64,000 nt of DNA, taken from positions 20,583,177 through 20,647,176 of the forward strand of contig OY740768.1 of assembly GCA_963513935.1 (NCBI GenBank), in the 5' to 3' direction. The position numbers were made by a program, and so were the translations under genes. The DNA is from Aphrophora alni (Eukaryota; Arthropoda; Insecta; Hemiptera; Aphrophoridae). Shown piece after piece: positions 28,102 to 42,200 of the stretch. The notes under the pieces are model-generated. The model saw only the letters and a program-made list of their open reading frames with translations, ran no database searches and was not told the origin of the DNA. Numbering within the stretch: position 1 is the first letter of the stretch; the number at the start of each line of letters is the position of its first letter.

Positions 28102-29839
28102 TATATAATTGAATTATTGAATTTCTTTTATCTATTATAATTTTCGATTAATTAATTAGAGTTCACAAAATATTTAATAACAATAGTCTAAGAAATTTAC
28201 TTTAAATTTGAAACAGTTTTAAAAATAAACTAGTAAGATGTCTGAGCAATTAATTTTTAGTTAAAATACTAAAAGGATTTAAAGACATTAATTCCTGATC
28301 GTTAGAAACAAATTCCTAATTAGTGATTTTCGAAACAATAGTATCAAGGTTAGAAAGGATACTATTGTTTGATTGATAAATAATAATGACTCAATTAAAA
28401 TGTTGATTGATATAAACTTTAAGTTTTATAATTAATTACTGACCGAATGTCCCAATGAGAGCTAAGCTTTCTAAACTCAGAAATAAACAATTCTACATGT
28501 TCACATAACCTGCATGTTTTGAATTGTTTACTTTAGAATTAAACGTTATATAATATTATATGTTGGGGGTTGTACCCAATGAATTTATCAAATGATATAT
28601 ATTATGTCAGAAGTATATTGTTAAAATACGCGTATAGCTTCATGGAAGAGGTATGATTTTTATGGATGACAGCATCCTGTCAGTCAGAAGTAGAATATTA
28701 AGTCACTTCACTCGTGCTTTGAAGAAACACCCTTCCTAAATCGTGTGAAGGATTTCCTTTCTTGGATACGTTTGTATATGACGTTGTTTTATGTTACATC
28801 AGCTATACTTGTTATATTTTGAAATTAAGATACAACAACACCTTTGATAGCCTTACGTGTTCAACTAATAGCAAAACATATTTTGAAATTATGGAGTGAA
28901 ATATTTCAAATGTTTGCAGTTTCTATGAATTTCGTTGCTTATTTATTTATTTTTTTTACTGACTGTTATTTTTTGATTGGCACTGTGATGTTACGTTGAA
29001 ATTGTTATTGTGCTTTGTATTGTGTTTTATTGTGTTAAAAAATCTTAATGTTTGACGACTTCTACGATTGCGAAATTTCTGATGATGGATCATAGTTACA
29101 AAACGCGTCAATCCTAGACGAACTAAGTCACATGACGGAAAATATAAGGTAAATACAGTATTACATACAGTATGACTTGGATACTAATCAACAATGTTTA
29201 AATATTAAAGACATATATATTTTCAGCAGTGATTTACTTAAAAGTAAATTAATAATAACCTAAATACAGCAGGCTATGGATCTACTGTGATTTGGGTGTG
29301 CTATAATCACCCAGATATGATTTGTAACCAATCTGAGGTCAATTGGAAAATTTAGGCTTATAGTGCATCACCACTTTACAACCTTCAGTGTGCTAATTGG
29401 AAAATAAAAACAGTTATAAGCTTTGCATACAACTTTGTCTGAACATTATGAGAAATTATATTATTAACGATTATAATTCGACTCGTGGTAAACATATGTT
29501 ACTAATTTGAGATATTACACATATTAAAATTGATTTGTTTAAAGAAGCCCTAATCTGGTCATTTTTGAACTTGTCTCACAAACTGTTTAACACTTCTTAA
29601 TTTTAATTTATATAATGGATCATTTTTCTTCGTAAAACATGTCTAATAAAACTAGATAGATCATGATTATGACGGCGTTTCAAAACAAAAAACAAAAACA
29701 GTTATTCCGTGTTTTGTACTATCTCAAAACAGCACGAGCTAACATGTGTTTAAAGCACATCCTTAAATTCTGGTTTTAAAGTTTTTTGACAATGATGGGT
29801 TGTTTATGTCGTTAAAATGGTTTAATCAGTCATTTGTCA
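28102..29839. other. AT-rich non-coding DNA
   Basis: No supported gene or repeat seen. Confidence 0.5.
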
Positions 29840-30020
29840 TCATTTTTGTGTATAAAACAACTCTCGTTATCAAGAGTTAAACCTAGAGCATAAAAGAGAA
29901 AAAATACCAACATAGACATATAGCCTAGGGCCATGTTGGATATGAAAACTTAGTCTATAATCTAACTAATGCACTCAAGACTAAAAGTATGCCTGAGCAG
30001 TGAAAGCTAAGACTAAATTC
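29840..30020 (+). repeat. Dispersed repeat family A, copy 2
   Basis: Counterpart of 17640-17850. The match begins near a TATAAA-CAACTCTC block, runs through CCTAGGGCCATGTTG, and weakens by about 30020. Confidence 0.6.
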
Positions 30021-30370
30021 AAATGTGTTTAGATAAAACCACCACGAAGATGCCAACACTACACAATGGACGGTAAGCAAATGATGACATATAGTAATTT
30101 TTATATACACGAACGATAGCAAATGTCCGATTAAATCATATTAATAATATTCTAAAGTTTTTAAAACGTCTAATCAAAACACAGATATAGTAACAATAAC
30201 ATTTTACAGGATAATCATTATGCTTTATGTGAAAACCCATATATATCTAGGCTAGACATGCACGAGTGATATAGCAGCAGGAAATGCATCAACCATAATG
30301 AAAGTTTTGTTGAAAGTTTACATGCAGCGTACAAATTTAGCATATTACCTTCAAATGTAGGATCAGTCCA

Positions 30371-30437
30371 AAATTAAAATATGATACATTGTAAATTAAA
30401 TTTCAATGTATATATTAAAATTAAAATATGATACATT
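30371..30437 (+). repeat. Short direct repeat
   Basis: The 20-mer AAATTAAAATATGATACATT occurs exactly at 30371-30390 and again at 30418-30437, a 47-bp spacing. It suggests a local duplication and has no evident function. Confidence 0.7.
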
Positions 30438-31142
30438 AAACCAAATTTCAGAATATACGTTTATAATTGGGGATTTAAAAACAAGTTTTTCAACTATACT
30501 CAGTTTCTGTTAAATCGATCAAAACTAAAGTCACCAAACAGGGTATTTTCTAATGATTTTATATTTATCTGTAATAGATCGAGGTTTACATGTAAATGTA
30601 AGAAATTGTACTCTTCAGGTTATGCTTATCAATTATTCATTTTCATTCATTACACTTCTATCGGATGTTTACATTTATTTTATACTTTAAAATACACGTA
30701 AATTATTCGATACCTATTAGAATGGGATGATTTAAATTTCAAAAAAATATGAAATTTCATTTAAAAAATATTTAAAAGAAAGATTTGTTTGCTTCGGTTG
30801 TACATAAGAATCGCTATTGTTAAAGATAAAGTATAAGCTAAACAGGTTATGTATATTGTGTCAGAGTTTAAATTAAATGTAAACATTTGACAAGTATTCC
30901 ACGAACAAAGATATTGGAAACTATTATTAAAAAATGATCATCAGAAAAACTAATTTTGTACTTGTTTAGATACGTAATGAATTGTATGATTAAAATTTTG
31001 TTCTATCATAAGTCACAGATGTTTTCCTTATATAAGTAATAAAGGCATATAATCTTAATAAAGCTCTTCAATTAGTTCTCATTTATCTAAATAATGATAT
31101 GATATTTCCCAAACTAATTGTTTAAAACTTATAGTAAATATG

Positions 31143-31482
<340 letters not shown>

Positions 31483-31599
31483 ATTAGAACATTATTTTAA
31501 TAATGAAAAACCTTTAAAAAGCTATTAATTTTTGTGGATAGGTATTGCTTACATAGTCGACAATATTATATAAAAAAAACAGATTTCTAACGTTAACTT

Positions 31600-31870
31600 T
31601 AAAAACGTGTTAAATTTAGTCCGATAACGAGGACCTACGAACTAGGAATGCAACTAGCGAGGACTCATATGTTTCTCAATAAATAACGAAACCGAGGACC
31701 TGACGACAGGTTCTCGCTAACTGCATTGCGAGTTTGTATGAGCCCTCGCTAACAACATTGCGAGTTTGTGAGACCTACGAACTTTAAATTCTACAAGCGA
31801 GGGCTTGTGCGTTCATAAAAAGTACGCTACCGAGGACCTTTTTACGCGTTCTTGCCTATTGCATTCTGAG
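31600..31870. repeat. Cluster of degenerate CGAGGAC-bearing units
   Basis: Versions of (A/C)CGAGGACC or GCGAGGGC recur at about 31627, 31657, 31689, 31743 (complement), 31796 and 31832, interleaved with GAGTTTGTATGAG and TGCATTGCGAG. The segment looks like several partial copies of the SINE end at 31378-31482 in both orientations. No open frame. Confidence 0.5.
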
Positions 31871-34022
31871 AGTTTATATTAATTTGTTTATTATAATATT
31901 TTGAAATTTTTAAAAGGTGTCTTTACTGAACGTATTCTTTAATTTTGTTTTTATATTTATTATTAATATGTTAAAATAATAAAAACTTAAGTATCATCGT
32001 ACGAACAGCCCAACAGGAAACAATGGTCTCTGTAGTTTGGGCTTCAAGCTGCATAGGTAGTAGCTGTTTCGAAAAAAAGTTAAATAAAAACACAGTAGAA
32101 ATGTAAACTTCTGGAGATATTAAAAATATATTATAAAAATAACATTGATTATTTGGTAATATTACAAATATATAATATAAAATTAATTAATAAATAGATT
32201 GAAATTGCCATTTTAAACGACATAGGCCAACTTAGGAAAATGTATTAACAACCAAATCTATAACTAATTATAAGGGCTAGATACAAAATTTTTACGAAAT
32301 ATGTTACAACTCTTCTTTCCTTGTAAAATTTAGCATTGGCTTGGTGGCCGGAATGTAGTGGCCGGTTACATAAACGTCAATCAGACATGATCTATGATCA
32401 TCATCCAAATTGATCTAACACCAAGAGTTTGTGTTTATTATTAAGTATATGTTTAGAGTTTACCTAACATTATATTTTGTTGTATTACTTCATGTTTCAT
32501 TGATTGTAGACATAAGAATTGACCAAGCTGCAAAATTAGCAGTCTAGTAGTCGTTCTGGTAGCCTCCGCCCCTAATAAAACAAAGGGGCTAAAGTGTGTT
32601 GATGTAAAAAAGAAACTAAAAGTTTTGTTAACAGTTTTAGGCTAATGTCTCCAATGCCTATTGTCTGTTGTCTTTAATGCAGTGCAATTACATTTATACA
32701 AAAATTCAATACAATCAATATGAACATATTTCAATAATAAAGATCAAATCCAATTTTAATGGTAATCTTTTAAAATTTGGACATTTATATTTCATTATTA
32801 TATTAAACACATACTATTGAGACATATATCAAATTTCAACACAATATCTAAAAAGCTTAAGTTTCGACTAAAAGTAATCGCACTGGATAGCCACACCATA
32901 GCCTACGTCTAATTACAGTACTTTTCCTTTGAACACTACTTGTACTTGCTTTATTTAGAAGTAAGAAATCCCTTTTTTTCTTTTTCTAATAGATATAAGA
33001 TAAAATAACGGAGGTTTCCTCTCTTTGAAAATTTCGATATCGGATTTCATTGACCAGCAAAAATAAAAAGAACTTGCAATATTTTCAAACTTGATTTTAA
33101 TTTTTTTTAAAGAACAAAAAATTGCGATTAAAAAAAAGGAAACATCCGTGTTAACGTTATCTTAGAAATGAGCAGTAAATAATACAAGTGCGATTAAAAA
33201 TGGCGGCGGTACGAGTGTTCAAGTGTGACTAGGCCTATATATTTAAGCGAACTATATAAGTTATTTTAAGAACAAAGATAAATATAAATAATAAATAAAG
33301 TAAACATAGAATAAGAATGGAATTTACCAAAATAATAAATAGGCTACAAGTTTCATGTAATTCTTATCTACATTACTTTTGGAAGAATTTCCAGTATATG
33401 GGGTTTATTTTATAAGTTACAAAGTAACAGTAAAATTACTTTTGTAATTAATCTAGTTTTATTAACCCATTTATAATACAAAACAAATCATATTAACACT
33501 AACAAAATGATATATTTCATAATTGATATAATGACCAAAAAACAAACTAAAATATAAAATAATAATAAATAATCAAATATATAACATAAGAATAGAAATG
33601 TATCAAATGTTTTTATTATGGTCTACCATTTTAAGGTTTTTATGGTTAGAACGTACTGGGATACTGCTGTTTGCTTTAGGGTGGGAGGACCCCAATTACG
33701 CAGAACAATATTTGGCATAATAAATCTCAAAACTAGACTTTCTACATAACAAACTTACTTTACTTTACTTTTACGCTTAAAAATTTCTTACAGTATGGCT
33801 CTTCAAACTATTCAATAGGCTACTTGAAAATTTACCGAGTAGGCTAATTGTTTCAAAAAACAATCACAACCTACTAACGCTAACATTTTAAAATTTATTT
33901 TAATTTTATTCACAGCTATATTTGCACATTTATAAATACACTACCTGAACCTGTATATAGGCCTACGTATATAAATATGTACCGCGATTCAAAATAAGGA
34001 AAAAAAAAACCGTAAATATAAA
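31871..34022. other. AT-rich non-coding DNA
   Basis: No supported gene. A short G+C-richer patch (32330-32400) has two GGCCGG motifs without further structure. Confidence 0.45.
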
Positions 34023-34330
34023 TATGTCTATAAATATGTCTGGAAACGCTTTTTACCGGCTATCCCTGTATTATTATTTTCTAAACTGAAACATTTATAT
34101 CTCTAGAACGGCCTTATCGACTGTGTTGAAATTTTGTACGTTATTCATCAACTTAAAGACATAGGTAGTTTGAAAAAAAAGAAAAAAAAAAAAGAAAAAC
34201 CAACTTGTTCCCAATAATCGGTTTTAAAATGGCGGCTGTTTAAATTTTTTTAATGGAATTAACTCAAAAAATTCCAAATTTTTATAAAAAGTGTCCAGTA
34301 ACTTTTTCACCTCGTTAAATTTCCTATAGA
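34023..34330 (+). mobile_element. MITE family M, left-end fragment
   Basis: Aligns with the left half of the complete copy at 40069-40488: TATAAATATGTC, then ACGCTTTTTACCGGCTATCC, then ATTTATATCTCTAGAACG, then TTGAAATTTTG and ATTCATCAA. The right part diverges beyond about 34300. A right-end fragment lies at 35785-35835, so the two could be ends of one larger, rearranged element. Confidence 0.55.
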
Positions 34331-34369
34331 ATGATATAATGTAAATAGCAAAACTATGAAATAAAGTTT

Positions 34370-34538
34370 GTTAAAAAAAAAAACATACACTGTTCTTGTA
34401 ATACAATTTTATTTTCACAACGCGTTTCAACGATAAAGTCGCCCTTTTCATGTGTACAGCTACAAAGATAACTTATAACTCGTTGAAACGCATATTGAAT
34501 ATAAAATCTACGAGAAGAGTGTACGAATTTTTTTGAAC
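34370..34538. repeat. Inverted repeat with hammerhead-like core
   Basis: The left arm (about 34370-34434) is an imperfect reverse complement of the right arm (about 34476-34538), with a loop of about 40 bases. Both arms hold CGTTGAAACGC. On the minus strand the left arm and loop read CGACTTTATCGTTGAAACGC, resembling the 3' half of a type I hammerhead ribozyme as found in Penelope-like elements. The CUGAUGA box is not intact, so an active ribozyme is unlikely. Better read as a relic. Confidence 0.4.
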
Positions 34539-35702
34539 AATTTCTCGCTAGTTTAGTTTAATATTGTTATTAATATGAAATACTGGATAACAGTATAAAA
34601 GCACCAATCGCTAGACGGGTAGGCCACGTCATATGATTGTTAATATAAAATATTTTCTACTAATGGACTGCCTGAAATAGATACTGTATGAATTTATAAT
34701 TGGTATACGAGTTCTTTAAGTAACGTTTTATCAGATTAAAATTTTTTTTAAAAATCATTTTGTATATTTTAAAATTGGTGGCCTTTTACATTTTTGATCT
34801 TTTGCATAAAACAAATCAGTTTAGTATGAATGTTTAATGTTTTCACCATCACAGACTGAATAGAATTAATATCTGAGTGAACGGGTAGGACCATAAGAAT
34901 TGGTATAATTCCCGCCAGTTTCTGTTGTTATTCTCACGTTATCACTCTTGTCTCAATAACGCAGTTTGTGAACGTAAATTGTAAACTTATTTGATAATGG
35001 TGGACTATATAACTATTACAACAACTACTAATATAATGTGTTTTATAGGAAGTGTTTTTTCTTCTTATGGTGTAGGCTTACATTTGATACTGAATTCTTT
35101 TCTTGGTTGAATATTTGAAAAGTGGTTAACTCTAAAAAAGATGTTTCTTCTTGAACGATTTAATAGATGCCCCTAGTTTCCGTGTCCAGTAAAACCGTAA
35201 CAACTTAATTGCAGCAGATAATTAAAAAGTAATTATCTTAACTAAAATGTTTAAACAAAAATATTAGGCTACATATTACATATTTCTTTGATGAAATTCA
35301 TTTACCTTTTTCTTCGCAGAGTTTTTTTAAAAATTCTAAATATGAGTTTTTCTAAATTTTTTATATGCCTCTTGATTTAAAAACATGTAAAAAAAAATAA
35401 TAATAAAATAAACTAACGAAGGAATTACAATCAACTTGTAACTATACTTTACGTATCATACTGTAAATAATATATTTCTGTTCTAACAGCTGCGAGTTTA
35501 ATATGTACAACTGTGCATAACTTAAGTCTGGGCCGGCTTACCACATAATCACGAGCCCTTAACCGCCATTCACAAAATAAGGTTAAAATTGTGTTTTTAA
35601 AAACACTGTTACACTCTTGTATATCTTTTCTTCTCTAATACTTTTTAAAATACATTTTATTTTAAACATGGGAAAAAAATGTAAAACTGTGTTGATTCTC
35701 AA

Positions 35703-35770
35703 AGGAACGCATAGCTCAGTCGTTAGAGTCGTTGTCTAGTTTACTACAGTTGGAATTAGGGCCTACTTAG
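35703..35770 (+). mobile_element. tRNA-derived SINE head
   Basis: TAGCTCAGTCGTTAGAG at about 35713 is nearly a tRNA D-arm with box A, and is followed by an anticodon-arm-like stretch. The expected box B is degenerate (around TTGGAATTAGGG), so this is not a working tRNA gene. It sits directly left of a MITE end and a foldback element. Confidence 0.5.
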
Positions 35771-35784
35771 TAAAAAAACCAAAT

Positions 35785-35835
35785 TGCGGATAGCTGGTAC
35801 GAGAAGCGTTTCCAAGCTGAGGTTTACGTGTTTTT
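35785..35835 (+). mobile_element. MITE family M, right-end fragment
   Basis: GCGGATAGCTGGTA followed by an AAGCGTTxCC match corresponds to 40445-40475, the right terminal repeat of the complete copy. Confidence 0.5.
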
Positions 35836-35857
35836 TTCTTATTTATATAAAATTTAT

Positions 35858-36330
35858 AATAAAACAGCACATAATATACAATATTTTGTAAATTCTACTA
35901 TTTTTATTGAGTCTTGCTGACCATGGTTTTGCTAGTGACGGCATTCACGAGGCCAAACAAACATTATTCTTTCTTCCAAAGAATTAAAATCTGCTTTTTT
36001 TTTTGCATATTTCAGTATATTTTTTTGTTAGATTTTAAAAAAAAATACACACAATCTCTCTCTCACACACTCTCTAAGACTACCATTGTGGAGAGACTCG
36101 CCGGGTAAATATATTGTGGGATCTCTCTCAATATTCATTTCACAAGACTATGTCTCAACAGTTTTTTAAAATAAAAATTCGTCAAAATGTTCTTTTCATT
36201 TGCTCTTCTAAATTATGATTTTTAGATGTCTGTGATAAGTTGCCTCATGAATGCAGTCACGGACGAAACCATGGTCGGCAAGACTCAATAAAAATAGTAG
36301 AACTTACAACATATTGTGTGCTGTTTTATT
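35858..36330. mobile_element. Foldback element with arms of about 90 bp
   Basis: The left arm (35858-35952) and right arm (36243-36330) are inverted copies with scattered mismatches. Both contain AATAAAACAGCAC, TTCTACTATTTTTATTGAG, TCTTGC and GACCATGGTTT when read inward. The core of about 290 bp has no convincing coding potential; a 64-codon open frame crossing the left arm is incidental. Fits a foldback or MITE-type DNA element. The boundaries and target duplication are unclear in the AT-rich flanks. Confidence 0.65.
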
Positions 36331-37033
36331 TTAAAAATGGAGTTTTACCAAATATTTCGGTCGCTAGTGTAACAATTATTTTATCACTTTCCGAGAGATT
36401 ATTAGTTTTTAAATGAACTTCTAAGCATCAAATCTGGAAACGAAATAAATTAATATTTTAATTCTGAGACGAATTATGATGTAAAATAGGACCTGTTAGC
36501 AATTTTAAAGGATTTCTAATGTACTGTAATATTTAAATTGACGAATAGTTTTTTTTGAAGTAATACTAACTTCTATTAGGGTTCATTGCTATTAAGATCA
36601 TAGCAAGCAGAAAGTAAACTCTGGGGCCATACGTATTAACCTTGATATTATGTTATTATTCGAGATATTATACGCAGCGCTAAATATTTTGTTGATTGAT
36701 GATGAATTGCGCAAATATAAACTTTCAGTTTACAGTCTACATCGAGACAAGAGCAAGAGAGTGAGAGAGAGGGAGAAGATGGAGAGCGCTTCCGCCCGTC
36801 AGGTTTTTTTTACTTCCGTGTCACTTTAAATCAACTTCCGTAGTTGATATTAATTTTCAAGTGTGACTAGTAATATTATTTTTCTCGAACTATGAGTTGA
36901 AACTCGGTTTAATATTTTTCAATGTTGAATCCTGACTATATTTTTTACATCTTTTTGGTACTAATGATAATTATGCTACTGTATTTTTTCAATTAATTAA
37001 ATTAACATAAAACCAATATAATCTCTCTATGCA

Positions 37034-37036
<3 letters not shown>
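36331..37036. other. Non-coding DNA
   Basis: No supported gene. A short purine-rich GAGAGAGGGAGAAG tract occurs near 36760. Confidence 0.45.

Positions 37037-37110
<74 letters not shown>
37037..37110. repeat. (CT)n microsatellite
   Basis: Uninterrupted CT dinucleotides. Confidence 0.95.
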
Positions 37111-37111
<1 letters not shown>

Positions 37112-37211
37112 AACCAGTATTTTGAAATTAAAAATGATCTCATTCACGCCAAGTTCACACGCAGACGCGTAGAATTTATTTTCAATTACTATATTCAATT
37201 TATAGTTTTCT

Positions 37212-37420
<209 letters not shown>

Positions 37421-38255
37421 CGATGATTTCATGTAATTAATGTCTAAAGGTTAGCACCTTAACCTTCCATGGCGGACTATTCAAGTCCGTTAATTAATTA
37501 CGATATAAGAAATGTATTAACAATTGTTATAAAGTAATATATAAAATTACATCAAATCAAAAGGTTAGCGGGACCAAATCTATCTAAATACCCAATGTGC
37601 AATTTCATATTTTATATGAAAGATGGTTGCATTGTTTTATTCCGTTCGGGGATTTCATATTATTTTTATTTTCACTATTTATTCCCATCAAAATCAACAG
37701 TTTGGCGAGGAGAAACTTTAGCATCTTTTGTAGCTACAAAAAACGCTTCCTCTCAGCCTTATCTAAGACGAAATCTGTAGAACTAGATGTCCCGATACAG
37801 TCTCTACGGCCCACTCCTTTAAACTCTTCTGCATTAATAACTTTCTCAAATGGTTAAGTTACGCACTACCTAATTTCAATTTTTTAAATTTATTTTTATA
37901 ACACCCAAAAACTAATAAAACTATAATAACGTTTCGTAAATATATGTTTTACCCACTCTCCTCTAGTTAGAAATACAGAAGAGTAAACCTCTAAAATAAA
38001 AATAAAATGAACCTTTTATTCATCTTAATAAATTTTGTAACTCCGACGAATATTTAAAATTAACTATCAGAAACTACAGTCGAATTAGTAAATTCTGCTT
38101 CGTTACTAAGCATACTGTTCAGTTATTTCTAAACCAAAATAATCATCCATTTTTAATAAATTTTCAAAATCAATATCTACCCTGTAGGTCATCTATGTTG
38201 ATTTATATCTGAGGCCTATGACGATCTTATGAAAGTTTAGACAAGCAACTTAAAA

Positions 38256-38450
38256 TCTCTCTCTCTCTCTCTCTCTGTCGATTTATAACTCGAGAACCAC
38301 TGATTGGATAATCATGTAGTTTTTTCCCACATGTATGTGCGACATATGAGGAGGTTTTAGGCTACGTTTGATCAAAATTGGTTCAGTAATTCCCAACAGT
38401 ATGTGTCTACGTGTGTCATACAAAAGTCGGAATTTCTTGACATTTTGTCA
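38256..38450 (+). repeat. (CT)n run plus dispersed repeat family C, copy 2
   Basis: CT run 38256-38276 followed by the same CGATTTATAACTCGAGAACC sequence as at 37372. Downstream sequence to about 38450 may belong to the same element but has no second copy here to compare. Confidence 0.65.
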
Positions 38451-39297
38451 AGAGTAAATTAATGTAGCCCATTTAATTTCCTATCGAATGGCATAACTGT
38501 CAAAACTATTGAACAAACCATCTTTCCAAATAGCTGTACTAAGCTCCCACAATCTAAGAAACATAAAATTGTATAATAAAGTATAGATGTTAAACATATC
38601 AGAGTTCTTATAGTAAGACTTTTAAAACCATCAAAACCTAAACTCAATAATAATTTAGACTATTTTCTACTGCGCCTAACTCCTAACTAACTTTTAAAGT
38701 CTAAACTTTAATTTCATTTAAAACTAATTTAATATTTGTGGGCAAAAATATATAATGTGTTTGTTAGTACAAACTAGAAATTTAAATGTAATACAAAGGT
38801 AATTGAGTTAATATAAAGTACGGGGTCCTTGTAACCCTGTATTAGGTTACGCGCATAGGACATGCATTAAATCATTCGGTATGTCCTCGAAGTTGGAATA
38901 AACTTATGATGAAATATAGATTGGTTGTCTGCCTAAATGTGAGCACCTTTCTTGTTTTGTTTATAAAATTTACATTTATGTGTGGTATAAGCTGCAGCGA
39001 TGACGTTTTATATATTCATTTAACTAATTGAAGGTAAACTCTCCGTTAAATTCTAAACTTAAAGTTTCCCGGTTTCGAAATTTAAAGTAGCCCTGAATGG
39101 TAATTTTATCAGACATTTAACGCGTAAAAAATGCTAGCTGTAACAAAGTTGTTTTATGAATTATTATCAGTGAGGTATATTTCACTGAAATAGCTACTAT
39201 GAATGAGTTGTCAAGTTACTGAAAAAAACACATCGAGTTTTAAGATTTGATCATACTTCTTATAACTTCAGTTGAACGGATATAATCCTGGGAACGG

Positions 39298-42200
39298 ATG
39301 TATTGGTCTCAACTATTTCTTGCTCAACTCATTTGGATAGTTGTGATATCTGGAATAACAATTTTGTTGATGGATACTCATGCAGAACCAGGTGAGTTAT
39401 ATTTTTTTTAATGTATTATAACAAATTATCCTTTTCCATACCAAAACAATTCTAGGATTATATTGAAGTATAACTAATTTTTATGATGTCAATATTTTTT
39501 GTAAATATGTATATCACTTCTGTTGCACAGTTTTACATTTGATTATATTGAATGTGAATGAAATATTAACTGTTACTTACTAAACCGGAAAATGTTTAAA
39601 TGTTTAAATTTTTTTAAATGTTTAAAAAATAAATCTGTCAGTACCGCTGACCTAATTTTAATCTATCAGACTAAACATGTTTAAATTATTAAAACAAAAA
39701 GCTACCATTAACTTTTTCGGTTTCTAAGGCCACAAATCAGTCAAGAAACATATGTCAAAATTGTTTGTGATAACCAATCTTTTCCCTATATTTATTTTAC
39801 TGGGTTTACAGAATGTCCAAATTCGTGCTTTCACATAATTGAGCGAAAGCACAGATATCTTTCTGTAACTATAAAATCAAAACAATAAATACATGTAGTG
39901 GGCGCCTATTTGTAAAATTCAGATTAAACTCGGTTGTAAGCTGGAGTCGACTGTACCTGATGGATGTATTCGACATACACACGATGAAAAATACTTGCAG
40001 TCGATAAATAGATCGTCCGGATATGACGTCGGAGCTGTATACAGGATCAAAATAAAGAAAATTGTATCTATAAACATATGTCCGGAATCGCTTCTTTTAT
40101 CAGCTATCCGCCATATTAATTTTTGTTTAATAATTTATATCTCTAGAAAAGCTTGACCGATTCGGTTGAAATTTTGCATGATACTCATCAATGTAAAGAC
40201 TTAGTTGTAAAAAATAACCCACTTGTTGCAATAATTGTTTTTAAATGGCGTTCATTAAAAAAAAAAATTCAAAATGAAAATAACTTAAAATTTTTTAAAT
40301 TACCGTAATTTTCAAACGGATTACTTGGAAAAGGTTAATTATTTTTTTTCCCAACAGAGCATATTGATGAGTATCGTGCAAAATTTCTACCCAATCCGTC
40401 GAATTGTTCTAAAGATATAAATTATTTAGTAACAAAAAACAAAATGGCGGATAGCTGGTAAAAAAGCGTTACCGGATATTTGTTTATATAACTTTTTTTA
40501 ATTTTGACTCTTATAAGCACCCCCTAAATTATCTCCGTGCATTACAGAAACACTGTCCATACAGTAGGCCTATATTTCATCTTAATATTATTTTCTTCAT
40601 ATTATAAATGATATGGGTTTATATTTAGTGTGGTAGTACTATAGAATATTGTGTAACTTCGGTTTTGATATCACAATAATCCAATACTATTTATGGTGAC
40701 CTCAGTTCTCAACTTTACAAATCAAAAATTGTTTCCGACATCCTTCTACAGCTCCTGTTTTATAACGTAGGCCTTCCGTGACGTTACCACAAAGGTATGC
40801 CTACAAAAGGAAATTGCAAACTGACCGCGTGTTTGTACTTTGTAACGATTTTAGTTTACCTCTTTACCCTTTTTTACAGAGAAAGTTATGATGAAAGTGA
40901 AAACATCAAATTTACTGATAAGTCCGTTTTGAATAAAAAAAATATAAAAAATTTGGAGTCCGTCGCCTAAATCCTGCATATATTGAAATATCTCAGCTTC
41001 TAATTGGCGTAGGAATGTAATAGACAAATTATTGGAAAGCTCTTGTTTCGATCTATTTACAAGGAGTGCCAAATCTCAGGTTCCATAATATATACAAGGT
41101 GTTCCAAGAAAATTAAACGTATTTTTCCCGTATTTTTAAATAACGATATTAATGTTTCCCCCTTCAAATACTCCTAAAAAGTCCCCATTTTGGTGAAAAC
41201 ATAATCATTTTATTTTACTTGGATACTAAGTTATGTGGAATCAAATGTCACAGTCTTATCTTATTAACTCGGCCATTTTTAACACAAGGAAAAACATTCT
41301 TGTGACATCTCTTTGGAAAGCTGTTTACATTTGATAATCTCATAATGTAACTAAATATAATTTTTTCTGCACAGAGTGTTCCAAAAATATGTTTTTAAAG
41401 AATAATTATTTAGGGGTTGTATTCTACCCCAAAGTTAATTGGTTTTAAACTCTTAGTCCAAAGGTTCTCATTTCTCATTCATTATTCCCTAGTAGTGCGA
41501 AATTAGATCAGCTTTTCGCCCAACAGATGTATTGGGCGAATTGGCCACCGAACGACCCTCTAGATCTCCAGTTTGAAATCCTTCAGTTTATTTCCTTTGT
41601 GGCTATTTGAAAATAAACGTTTACAACAATAGACCTACAAATCTGAAACCTGATAGAAAAATACGACTAGCAATACAGAAAATTAGAGATGAAATTAAAA
41701 GTAAAGCCATACATGCGTTTTATACTCGTTTGGGACATTGTCAAGTAGCTCTTGGTGGACATTTTGAACATAAACACAGACTTTCCGTAGTCTTCTATGC
41801 TTTACGTAGTTTACCAATATTTGCAGGACTTTTGGCCAACCAAACGTTCATATAGGCCTACTGGTAAAAAATTACATTCAAAAATTGTAAATTAAATCTG
41901 GACAGAATAAATCCGTTCCAAAAATTTCTTAAAGAAAAATCATAAATATAAAATGAAAAAAAAATAATAAATATTAGAACTTTCTTCTTTATTTTGATAC
42001 TCTAAACATAATTCTGAAATATTACACCTGCATATAGACGCACTGTGTATAGAAAATATGTATAAATCTTGCAAAAAATAAGAAGGTCGATATGTTTTGG
42101 AATAGTGTAGTGTTTCGCAAAGTCCCAACGTAATTAGTATATTAGCAAATATTGAATAGGATGTCCAACTGTGATCGGAAGTAGGGCGGTAAGAGGGGGA

